Assembly (NCBI RefSeq): GCF_029227915.1
Contig: NC_079877.1
Coordinates: 17,534,851 to 17,598,850, forward strand
Source of the DNA: Hydractinia symbiolongicarpus
Taxonomy: Eukaryota; Cnidaria; Hydrozoa; Anthoathecata; Hydractiniidae
Reading direction: 5' to 3'
Length of the DNA stretch: 64,000 bases
Shown: positions 1 through 10,170 of the stretch, piece by piece
Numbering within the stretch: the stretch's first letter is position 1
How the letters are laid out: each line of letters starts with the position of its first letter
The notes under the pieces: model-generated
Seen by the model: the letters and a program-made list of their open reading frames with translations, nothing else
The model's database searches: none
What the model was told of the DNA's origin: nothing
Program-made: the position numbers and the translations under genes

Positions 1-87
1 ACATGAACCAAGCTTTTATATCGTTTTTTACTTTTATTTTTTTAGTTTTAAGATATATATATATAAACAAAAAAATTATTTGCAATA

Positions 88-1738
88 ATGGAGACTTTAA
101 ATCAGGGACAGGGCCGTGTTTCATATCCACGAAGGGCTGATGTTCTCCGGTTGGCTGTTCTTGGTGATCGGGGTGGTATGTATCATAAATTATGCCAAAT
201 ATTATTACACACACTTGCAGGAACAGTAATAATAGTCCTGCCATAACGAGATAATGCAAAGAGGGGTGGATTTTTTAATTATGTTATAAATGTTGTGCTT
301 TAATGTCTAGATATAGCTTGGATAAGGGTACAACTTCTTGTAGTTAATTGTCCTGTTTGAATCGTCTTTTTAGTTGGCAAGTCAGCTTTCATCACATGTG
401 TTGCATTTGGGTTATATGATCCATATTTGAGAGTAAGTCGATAAAATGTCTTTGCAAAAGAGTTTGTTATAGCAGCTTTAGCTCAGAGGTACTAAACAGT
501 CTTTGATATTATTAAAAGGCAATATTGTTAAAAGGACTCATAACGCTGTCTTCTCGTCAGGTATGAATTTCACCACAAGAAAGTACGGAAGAAATATTTA
601 TAAATAATAGCACTACCGTAAATGCTTAAGTAAGACTCTTTAGAACTGAGACTTAAGGGTGCTGATATTTAAAACTAGGGGCTTTTTCATTTATTTACAA
701 TATGTTAACTCTCTTTGTTACCAAATTCTTTCTTTATTTTTTAGTCAACACTTAAAATGGATTTTATGTCCAGAGAGATTCTTGTGGAACAAGAAAAGGT
801 GAGTTTTAAATTGTTTATTTGAAAGGCGAACACTTTTTTCATTCATTATGATATACTAATTTAAAATGTGTCAGTTGTGTCAAATCACCATTTTAATAAT
901 TTTCCAAGTTTCTAACTCTTGTGATTCGAAAATTTACTAAACTTAGGAACAATTTGATAAAGTATTATAAAAGTCAGTAAATTTTAGTTCTGCAATAAAC
1001 TCTGTGTTGTTCAAAGTAACTGGTGTAAATGGTGCAAAATTAAGCATCGTTTTTTCAAGTGGCCCTAAATTCTTTTAAAAATTTTAGTGTCTGTAAACTG
1101 CAATGGCTATCAAAATTATTGAAGTTAATCTCTTGTCTATTATACTATTTTTGTTAAAAATCTGTCCGAAATAACCTCTTTTACTATCTTTAGAAACTAG
1201 TAGTTTAACCACAAACTGTCACTAGCGTTCTTACGAATTCTTCATTAAGATTACACGAATGATTTGTCTTTTTAATACGTTAGGTCGTTGTGCAATTATG
1301 GGAGAAGGAGATTTCATCCTATCACGCCTTGATAGTGCTTTATGACGTGACATGTGAGTGTTTTTTGTTGGTCGAAAGTAGATAGAATCTAAAGAAACTC
1401 TTTGGCCTACCGTATCAGAGGTTTACTTGTTTTTCTTAGCTCGTTCTTCGTACACCAGTGCGCTCAAAATCGTTGAAGAAGCACGCATAAATCAAGATGA
1501 CAGCCTTCCTATTTTATTTCTTGGAAACAAAATGGATATTCATCAAAAAAGGTCTGAGGTTTTGAAAATATTTAACTCCTTACTTGTTCTCTTATAACAA
1601 ACTTGCAGGTTGGTTTCTGTAGCTCGTATGCTATGTCTAGATTTAAAAAAAGAGTTGAATTCAATGCATCAAAATATGTGGATACAAAAACAATCAGATT
1701 TAAGGGGTCGTTTTATTGCAGAAACACTAGGCCACTAA
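88..1738 (+). CDS. Ras-like small GTPase, six exons
   Basis: Exons by GT-AG boundaries: 88-175, 374-432, 745-798, 1284-1353, 1440-1551, 1609-1738; phases join cleanly into 170 aa with a stop at 1736-1738. Residues 21-35 give a P-loop (GDRGVGKS, split by intron 1), exon 5 gives the G4 guanine-specificity motif (GNKMD), and exon 4 ends in a typical LIVLYDVT strand. The usual DxxG (G3) motif is missing: only a short LWEKEISS stretch links QLW to YHALIV, which recalls the DxWE motif of RGK-type (Rad/Gem/Rem) GTPases. The last exon gives no recognisable G5 motif, whereas an alternative downstream exon does (see 1834-1951). Family known: GTP-binding signalling switch. Inferred: an atypical, possibly weakly hydrolysing member. 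The start ATG at 88 is the first in frame; no other gene is seen upstream. Confidence 0.7.
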
Positions 1739-1833
1739 GTTCACTACAACCGGGAATAGTCTGCAAAAAAGATAATGAATAGGTCATTAAACAAACTGTA
1801 AAAGTTGCAACTTTAATTTATAATCTATTTAAG

Positions 1834-1951
1834 ACAAGTAATGGCGTATGAGGGAGAAGTGGCAGCCATACATTATCAAGTGTTATTCAGTGAAATTAGC
1901 TGCACAGAAACAGTCAACACTCGACAAGTAAGTGACGCTGCTAGTTTCTAA
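1834..1951 (+). CDS. Alternative last exon of the Ras-like gene (G5-like motif)
   Basis: An AG at 1832-1833 can accept the splice from the exon 5 donor (1551/1552) in the right phase, giving RQVMAYEGEVAAIHYQVLFS then EISCTE and a stop at 1949-1951. This looks like the G4-to-G5 stretch of Ras proteins (position of ETSAK), which the exon at 1609-1738 does not provide. An internal GTAAGT at 1928 could also be a donor to a further exon that I could not find. Either this exon or 1609-1738 terminates the protein, or both are used alternatively. The acceptor has a poor pyrimidine tract, so transcript data are needed to choose. Confidence 0.45.
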
Positions 1952-2852
1952 GATACGTTGTATCATATACGCCTATCTAACGTGACTGATTTGGATACCC
2001 TATCTCGTGTTTGCCGCACAAACAGGCGGTCGCTCTTTTGAAATTGGCGGCCGCGTGTTTGAAGAGGTTTTAAGGTTTTAAGAAGAAGTTTACAATAAGG
2101 CGACCGCTTGTTTATAATACCTGTACTGTATCTTTACTGTATCTATAAATTCTACCTTTACTGTATCTGTAAATTTCTTCCACTATGTCATGAAATTAGC
2201 TTTTTGAAATGGGAGGGCAACCTTTAGTTTTCTTTGATGTAACACTGCTATTTCTCAACTTTTTTAAACAAAATGTATATGAATTTTGAAATCTTTACCT
2301 GAAACTATAAACAACCCTATTAAAACAGTTTTTTTAATTTTGTGTCTTTATTAAAATATCTCAGAATAAATTCCCATATAACTTATTTGCTTGATAAATA
2401 TGGAGAGACACTTAAGTAACTTTTTTTGTGTATAACAAAAAAACGAAATAATGAAACATAATGAAAATAGAAGAATGTATGCCCAATAAAAGAACTTTTT
2501 TTAAAAGGTTAAAATATAAAAATGCACTTAGCTAATGTTAAAGAAATACAAAAGAGTATTAGGCGAAAGTTAAAACGATTTCATCATGTTATAAATAACT
2601 TTAAATAAAACAATGCACTATTACACAAAAGGTACCTGGTTGGCATTTGGCAATACATTTTCCAAAATGAGTAATGTTATAATATGCTAACCCAAATTCC
2701 ATTAACTTGTTATGTCAACATTTCCAGCAATTTCGTCATCGATTTTGTTCACCATAAATGACGTTGGCAAAACTCGTATCAAGAAAAAATGATGCTGTAG
2801 CTATCAGCTAGCTAAACAAAACAAGAGGGCTGTGTTGCAACAACTCTCCTCT

Positions 2853-2889
<37 letters not shown>

Positions 2890-4545
2890 ACCTCTCTCTC
2901 TCTGGAAATGCGTTTTTTAGCACTTTCGCAACCCAAACTTCACATGCGCATAATAAGTACCTATAATTGCGCTACCATATCCAGTCCAATCATTTTATGA
3001 AGTACACTGTCTAAATGCTGCAGAACAGTAATATTTTTTTATTATTGCGGAAAATCTAACAAATCTGAGCCAAAAGATGACTGCCCAGGTTTTAAAAGTG
3101 CCAGAATCCGTGGTTCCAAATTCCCTAAAAGGGTTTTTGGTCCATACGGCTCCATTCGCTCAAGCTTTTAGAACCACTTGGTGTTACTTTTACCCTTCCG
3201 ATAACCACTTTATAGTTTTTTGCCCAAATTTTGATTTTTTACGATTTCATAGGTAAGGTGAAGATCGAGTATACATATTTAACCCAATGTTCAACGTCGT
3301 ATTTTGAAACAAAGCGTTTTTAGTGTTTTTTTACCTTAATATGCTATAAAATCCACAAAAGAAATCAAATATAGTTATAACTTGGCCATTTAATGGCCAA
3401 ATCTATTTTCTAAGCTTAAGCAAAAAATTAACTTCTGATAAGAATGTTTTCATGTCGAAAATGATTGATTTTAGGCCTTGGTCCAAATTTTGTAGATGTT
3501 GCGAAAGTGCCATATTTGAGAAATGCATGGTCACAGACCACACCCATATTTTTACAAGGAAGTTACTTCCCTTTTCTTACACACAATGTTAGCACTAATG
3601 TGAGTAAGAATATAAAACTATTACCTGGAATTATTGTTTTTACATTAAAACCAACATTCTCTTTGTTATAAAATGGCACTTTTACCACCTATAGGATGTA
3701 TTGATCCCTACGCTATTATGTTGTTCGGATAATATGTTAGTAAAAAGTTGTATAATTTTTTAATATTTGCTTTAGGATTTATTGTCGCGAAACCTAACTT
3801 TTGCGAATTTCTCAAATTTTGCAAATTTTGATCAAAAATCCTGTGAAACGACATTGACAATAATATTTAAGGACTGAAATTGGTCTATTTTTATTGCTTA
3901 TTTTGCTTAGTGTTAGCTAACCAATTATAATGTTTGCATGCAAAACTTGAAATCTAAGAAATTATTGTAGATCATAAGGGTACCGGAGAAATTATACCAG
4001 ACGAGCAAAAAATGTACCACCTGCCTTTACTGACAAGATAATTTCTAGTACGTTCTTTCTCTGTTCAGAAAAAAGCGCCATATTTTGACGTGAGAGAAGG
4101 TATTATTTAGCAAAAACAAATAGTAGCGAAGGGTTAACAATGTTTATTAATATCTACTATAAGAACAAGTAAAGGAGTCTTAAACCTCGTGGAGTTTAAC
4201 TTTGCAGTCCACATAACGTCCAAATTTTATTTTAGGGTTGAGTGCCTTCCAGTATTAGAAGTCCTATATAAAAACACTATGAGCGCTCAATAAAAAACTT
4301 ATCGCCCATTAACAGGCAATTTCCCACCAGAAATAGTAGCCCAAACTTGCGTTAGCCTAGTTCTAACACTTAGGCGTCACGAAAGAAGAACAGAGACTAA
4401 CTGACTAATAGAGAATACAAAAGCGCTAACTCAAAAAAAATAGATGAGACTAAATGTTACATTGGATAAGTGAAATCTTTCGCCAGCCAACCAAACGCGA
4501 CCACTATAAACTTAATGGTATATAGAACCAAAACTTTTATATATA
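1952..4545. other. Gene-free AT-rich stretch with CT microsatellite
   Basis: No exon-like sequence recognised. It contains an inverted repeat (2020-2033 against 2100-2113, 13 of 14 pairs), a pure CT run near 2858-2887 followed by GGACC and a second CT run to about 2904, and scattered AAAGTGCC motifs (about 3099 and 3500, with reverse-oriented relatives near 2925 and 3672) that recur as an array at 9330-9490. Confidence 0.5.
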
Positions 4546-5058
4546 CAGTTATTTCCTGGTAACTGAAACCCCCAAGGTACCAGAGAAAACAGTTATAGAC
4601 TTAAGCGAAGCTCTCGTTAATTCGAACTTAGACAAAAATAAACTTACAATTGTTACAACCTATAAGTTTTCACGGAAAGAAATTTCGTATGTCGGTTTGA
4701 CTTAACCTTGTTGATAGTTCTTGTTCAACAACTCGACTTATTGGGTTGATGTATTTCTAAAGAGAACCATTTAAGTACAGCTTTTTCCAAACTTATGGCT
4801 ACGTTACATACCAGTATTCATTTTTCGAACATTTATTTCCTTAGACATAGACACTGAAAAGTTTTAGTTATTGGAAAAAATTAATTTAAGGGGGACCATA
4901 AAATGGTTCGAGGAAACGAATGTTCGAGTTATCAGGGATTCGAGTTAACGATTAGTTTTTATAAGGAAGTATTAAAAAATGTCCAAGGGACCGTAGAAAA
5001 CAGTTCGAGCTAATAAAAGTTCGAGTTAACCGGTGTTCGAGTTACCGAGAGTCTACTG
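4546..5058. mobile_element. pogo/Tigger-like non-autonomous transposon relic
   Basis: The right end, read on the minus strand, begins CAGTAGACTCTCGGTAACTC; the left end begins CAGTTATTTCCTGGTAACTG. About 16 of 24 terminal bases agree, and both ends abut TA (4544-4545 and 5059-5060), the target of Tc1/mariner/pogo elements. Repeats of TTCGAGTTA-type sequence inside the right part are typical of subterminal repeats in this group. No transposase is seen. The assignment is by end sequence only. Confidence 0.5.
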
Positions 5059-5176
5059 TAGACAAATTTTTTAACAGAATCAACTCATTCTCCCAGTGTA
5101 ACGTCTTTTTTTAAAGTAAAAGAAATATTGGCAGCTTTTCCAAGCGTCTCCACGCTTGATATTGAGAAAATACGGT

Positions 5177-5273
5177 CAACCTTGTCCCCAGGGCTCTTCT
5201 GGACAAAATTGATTATAAGGGAGCCGTCCCGTCAGAATGTGATCAGCGAAGAAGAGCCCCGGAGACGAGGTTG
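5177..5273. repeat. Short inverted repeat (hairpin), 24-bp arms
   Basis: Arms at 5177-5200 and 5250-5273 match at 21 of 24 positions, with a core like TGTCCCCAGGGCTCTTCT, separated by 49 nt. It lies inside an open frame (about 5128-5367) whose translation matches no family I know, so I read it as a small palindromic repeat and not a gene. Confidence 0.6.
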
Positions 5274-6224
5274 GGAATACAGTATAATCATATTGGGAGG
5301 GATATTTGTTAATATATTTTTATTGCTGGTAATACAAGACGCGACTAAAACTGTTTGTTTATTTTGATTAAATCGTTTGTAAAAAAACGTTTGCACAGCA
5401 TACAATATAGTGCTGCTTTTTTAGATGTAAGTTTTAACTTATATTTCTAACAGATATACAGCTACAAAATAAGCAAATCAGATATTTTAATTCTTAAATG
5501 TTCGGACGATCCAATCCTGGGTTACTTTGACCAGCGTTCTTAAAAGCAACGTGCTCACAAAATTGCATTAAATATACGTGTTTTTTTATCTACCGATTTT
5601 GTGTACAGAGGCTAAAAATTTTTCCACATTTTCAATTTTTTGGTATTTTGGTGATAAAAGATAGCAAATCATGTCACACGCCTAATAAATGTTGATTTAG
5701 TGGAGCTGTACCTTTTCTTCAGCTTATTTGTTATTTTGTTATGATTTGGAATCGAAAAATCGACTATATTACTATTAATTCTTACAGTGATTTTAGTGTA
5801 AAAAAAAAGATTGAAAAATTGAAAAAACATGAAATACGATAATCAGAATCTCTTCTTACATAAAAAATACACGTGAATAACGCCAAGTAAAGTTGAAATT
5901 AGCTAAAACCAAGAGACGTACGTGCATGTCCTAATCTTTCCATCGAATACAGATAAATTAAATTGACGTGGTTATTGTTGAAAAGCTTTGGAAATCACAG
6001 AACATCCAGGATGGACGAGGTATTCCGACCCGTTTTGACCGAATTTTGGACCCGACCCGTTTTGGCGGGGGTTGACCCGTATTGACGAAGTTAGCAAAGT
6101 AATATTTTTCTGCGAAGCAGAAAAACCACAATAAAAAACCAACTTCAAAATGCAAATAAACTACATTTCTCTGTATTTTTTAACTTGCAGATATAATAGA
6201 ATAAAAATTTTAGCGGTAAATAAA

Positions 6225-6574
6225 GACCCAAGTTGACCAAACACCCTCTAGTCACTTTGGGGCAACATTCATTGCTGACCCAAGTTGACCAAACACCTTC
6301 CAGCCACTATGGGACAATACTTATTGTTGACCCAAGTTGACCAAACACCCTCTAGTCACTGTGGGGCAACATTTATTGTTGACTGTCTAGAAACTTTGGT
6401 CAACTTCGGTCAACAACAAAAGTTACCCCATAGTGACTAGAAAGGATTTGGTCAACTTGGGTCAACAACAAAAGTTGCCCCATAGTGACTAGAAAGGATT
6501 TGGTCAACTTGGGTCAACAACAAAAGTTGCTCCATAGTGACTAGAAAGGATTTGGTCAACTTGGGTCTGCAATA
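6225..6574. repeat. Mirror-image array of 52-bp tandem units
   Basis: Three direct copies of a 52-bp unit (starts 6225, 6277, 6329) containing CCAAGTTGACCAAACACC and TAGTCACT..GGGGCAAC are followed, after about 20 bp, by at least three copies of the reverse complement with the same 52-bp period (GTCAACTTGGG at 6451, 6503 and 6555). The whole is a palindrome about 350 bp long able to form a large cruciform. No coding content. Confidence 0.85.
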
Positions 6575-6994
6575 AAGGTTGCCCTATAGAAAATAACAAG
6601 CAGAAACGTGGTAAGACTTTTTTTATAGCAAAAATTTGTTGCTCCGTCTTTTAACATATAAAAGTATACACACCTAAAAACATGTATACATTGCCCTTGG
6701 TATTCTTAAATAAACACTGGTCTGATAAAAACTAAATAGAAGATCCAGACAGGATTTGCACCTGTATATTCGTGTCTTCAAATAACAGAATACCAACTGA
6801 AAGCTGGATCGTAAACACTTTATAAAATTCTGAGCTCTTCAAGAAAACAAAACACCAACACAAGCATGTGAAAACTCCTGTGCATGCAAACATGCCCATT
6901 TCTGGGAAATGAGATAATAGTGGAGGCATTTATTGCTCTGCTAGTTCTGAAACATGTTTGTCTAGCTGAGTCACTACAACATTGCACATGCTAA

Positions 6995-7411
6995 GGCCAC
7001 TCTCAAAAATATAATTGGTTAGCGTCACCCGACAGACTCACTTTGAAAGGGGAAAGTCCAGTCGAGATTCATTAAATTTGTAATAAATAAGCGGTCCTCC
7101 GAATTACGGTTGTTATGTCCGAATGTTATTTCGATAGGGGACTGCACTGTGCTACTCAGTGCTATATTTTCCTGCTTCGCATTTATACGACAATACAAGC
7201 GAAAACCATGGGAACAACATTGACTGACAAAAATCAAACTTGAAACAGAGGCTAAAAATACAGCTGGCGTACATTTAAAACGAATAACAAAATATGGCTG
7301 CGAAATATAGTATTTTTGTAATTTTTCAGGAAAAATTTTTACACGACCGACCGACCGACTCACTTTTGTAATCAGAAATGACGCTAACCAAACATATTTT
7401 CGAGGGTGGCC
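6995..7411. mobile_element. PIF/Harbinger-type MITE, 417 bp
   Basis: Terminal inverted repeats of 33 bp (6995-7027 and 7379-7411) start GGCCACTCTC / GGCCACCCTC and end GGTTAGCGTCA, with about 28 of 33 identical. TAA flanks both ends (6992-6994 and 7412-7414), matching the TWA target duplication of PIF/Harbinger transposons. The inner open frame on the minus strand encodes nothing recognisable, so it is non-autonomous. Confidence 0.8.
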
Positions 7412-9329
7412 TAATCAACAATTTCTTACTAAAACATAAGTAAAAGATGAATAATATTCTTTTAATCTTATATTGTCTAAAAGAAAGAATGTAATGTGAG
7501 CTGGTGTTTGATAACTCATGACAGTGAAGTTTTTTTTATGTGTAGATCGAAAATAATTTTTATTGTGTACAAGGCAGATGAGCGCTAAAGTATATTTATA
7601 TAAATATATATACTGGTTAAACTTAAAAAACATTTAAGGTTTAAAATATTTGGGATTATGTCTTACTTCTGATTATACCCAGGACAGATTGTTTTGGGCT
7701 GTAAATGATTTTAAAAAGGTCAAACTATAGCTTTAATAAGCAAAAATCTATTATCCTGGCCAGCAAATATGACGTGATACTTTTCAACCAATAACATGTC
7801 TGTATTTTTCAGGGTAGCCATTTTGAATTGAGGGAAAACATGCTGTTCACGCAGTCACCTTTTTATAAATAGGGGCTGAATTTCTCGTACAATCTTTGTG
7901 TCTTAACTTCAAACCTGTCATATTGTCTAGTTTTAGGTGCGTTTTTGCTAATTTAACCTTACTTTAATTCAGATACTTGTAGTTCTTGAATAACTAAAGC
8001 TTCCATGCTTTCCCTCAACTGAAAGTTGTACCATGTGACATTCTGACTAGAAGAATTCAAGATTCATTTTATAACCCTGACTATCACTGACTATTGTACT
8101 ATTGCTTGAAGAACTCAATGAAAAATGGCATTTGTAGAAACTTGTAGCTCACTAGCATCTTTATCACATGCCAAACACATGTTAGAAGAGCCCATAGTTA
8201 AAATATAAACAAAGAAATCTATCTATAACAAGCTTAGGTACTCTAGTAAAATAAGTCACTAGCTAGCTACAGACAAAAATACAACGTTAGCCAATCAGAT
8301 AGGTGGAAAAATCAATCGCTGCTGAAAAAACTGCCTTTAAAATACTGTGCAAATAACAAGACAACACAAGATAAAGGATACTACTTGCATTGTGGCATGG
8401 CTAGCGATAAATGTATTCGCAGAAAGCAGGACGAAAAGAAGTGCCTGACCCAACCTGAGGTGGTAGAAGCCGACCCGTTTTGACTTTCTCGATTATTCAA
8501 AACCTCGGTCAATTTGGGACAATTGGATTAGTTCTCAATCTTTCCAAACCTTAATGTGTTATAAAACCTTTTTTAAAGCACATGTTAAATTCAGAACCAA
8601 TCCCACTTATGTTAATACTAAGAATTACTTAGTATTTTTTGCAAATGTAATTTTGACAAATTTATATGCTGTATCAGCGCCTTACTTCAGGAACTGAAGA
8701 ACATACGTATAACATATATATATTTGGTTTTTAGATGTAGCTATCAGAAAACGTCAGACGTATAGTATAGTTTAGACGAGCTTCGGCATTACCTAAGATT
8801 TATAATTCCCTTTAAGAACACTGCAATGAGAAACAAGAAAGATAATATATAGAGAGAAATAACATTTCCAGTCCAATTTTTCTCTTATATAGCTATAGCT
8901 ATATATAGCTAGCTAGCTATATATATATACTACTTAACGTTAAAGCCTGCTGTCAATAATGACACTGACAAATGAGACTGTATTATCTCTCAGCTAGCTA
9001 GCTAGCTATAAAGACAAAATACTTTAGAACATGAAGAAATATGTGTATTTTCAATACAGATGAGGCAGCTCTAGATAGCTTGGTAGCAAAGCTTTCTGTT
9101 GCTCGCTATAAATTCAAACTACTATAAACCATAGAGAAATATGTGTTAACTTACAACAAAGTTTTTAAGACGTTTAATATATAATAAATAATAAGAAATA
9201 ATTTCAATAACTTACTAAAAACAGTATAAACAGTTGGTCAAAAGCTGCTAGCAGAATGAAAATATCCCCGCTTATGTTTTTAAAAATTTGGCAAATGAGA
9301 TATCCGCGCATGCGCGTAAAGAGCCCTCG
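7412..9329. other. Gene-free stretch with AGCT/TATA palindromic runs
   Basis: No gene recognised. Around 8886-8930 and 8990-9010 the sequence is built from self-complementary AGCTAGCT and TATATA runs, which will fold on themselves and may be assembly-sensitive. A GACCCGTTTTGAC motif near 8475 is shared with 6025-6065. Confidence 0.5.
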
Positions 9330-9535
9330 GGTTGCAAAAGTGCCAGGGGACGAAAGTGCCATATGCGCGGTGGTAAAAGTGCCATAAATAAGGTGGTGAA
9401 AGTGCCGTATGAGTTGCGAAAGTGCCATATGAGTGATAAAAGTGCCATACAAGTGGCGAAAGTGCCATAAATAGAGTTGCAAAAGTGCCAATACATATCC
9501 CTCTCTGGACCTCTCTCTCTCTCTCTCTCTGGACC
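9330..9535. repeat. AAAGTGCC tandem array with CT-rich tail
   Basis: Eight AAAGTGCC motifs occur between 9338 and 9489 at spacings of 15-24 bp (three successive spacings of 20), each followed in most cases by ATA and a variable G-rich spacer. The array runs into CT repeats with two GGACC interruptions (9500-9535) that resemble the CT/GGACC block at 2858-2904. Long overlapping open frames here on both strands are by-products of the repeat. Confidence 0.8.
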
Positions 9536-9821
9536 TCAGATCAAAAATCATCAACCTGAAGTTTTTTAAAACGTTATTGCGAGATCACAAAGTAACTTTA
9601 CCACTGTATGTTTTATTTCAGATTAACATCTCATATATGTCAACCACCTTTATATATCTACTGACAGAACCTTCTCGCAATCCTTATTTTGATTTACATT
9701 CTTTTTAAATTTTGCGCCACTTGATTTTATCTGCCAAATGAATAATTCCGTACCAAACACGAGGCCGCCGATTTAAATACACGGCAGCCAGTTTAGACAC
9801 ACGGTGGTGGTTGACATTTGT

Positions 9822-10170
9822 GGCGCCGTAGAATAGTGGTTATAGCTCTCGTACTCTGTGCGGGAGACCGGGGTTCGATTCCTCTTGACGGCGATTCAAC
9901 ATGGGCGAGTGAACGTTACCATAGCCCCGGGTTAACCCAAGCCATGTGAGGGAAATTGGGAAGATGGCACACTGTGTGGGCCGTTGGATGTTGCCGGGAG
10001 TTGTCTAGTAGAGCGCGGGCTCTAATTGGGTCTGCGTAGCTCAAAATGAGCATTAAATACTCTAGGACTCTCCATCTACGCCATGGCCCCTCCTGGAAAT
10101 AATAGACAGGGTATATCCCTCGATATTTGTGAGGCTAGCCATGTAAAATATGCACATCTATCTACACGGT
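9822..10170 (+). mobile_element. tRNA-derived SINE, copy 1
   Basis: The head (9822-9893) looks like a tRNA: an A-box-like TAGAATAGTGGTTATAGC and a perfect B box GGTTCGATTCC (9872-9882), with a 5' CGCCGT pairing to a 3' ACGGCG as a remnant acceptor stem. The body up to about 10042 (AATTGGGTCTGCGTAGCTC) is shared with the copy at 14013; copy 1 has an extra tail. RNA polymerase III promoter boxes are seen; current activity cannot be judged. Confidence 0.8.

Noticed and set aside
6225-6574. CRISPR-like repeat array
   Set aside because: Units are contiguous 52-bp repeats without unique spacers and half are inverted; eukaryotic context.
7025-7363. 112-aa ORF on the minus strand
   Set aside because: Lies inside the Harbinger MITE between its inverted repeats; no protein similarity and low conservation expected.
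9204-9554. Overlapping ORFs of 60-116 aa on both strands
   Set aside because: They are translations of the AAAGTGCC array and CT repeats; all frames stay open because of the repeat, and the peptides are repetitive.
9822-9893. Functional tRNA gene
   Set aside because: A and B boxes are present, but the acceptor stem is partial and the sequence continues as a repeat body shared with 14013-14207, so it is a SINE head.
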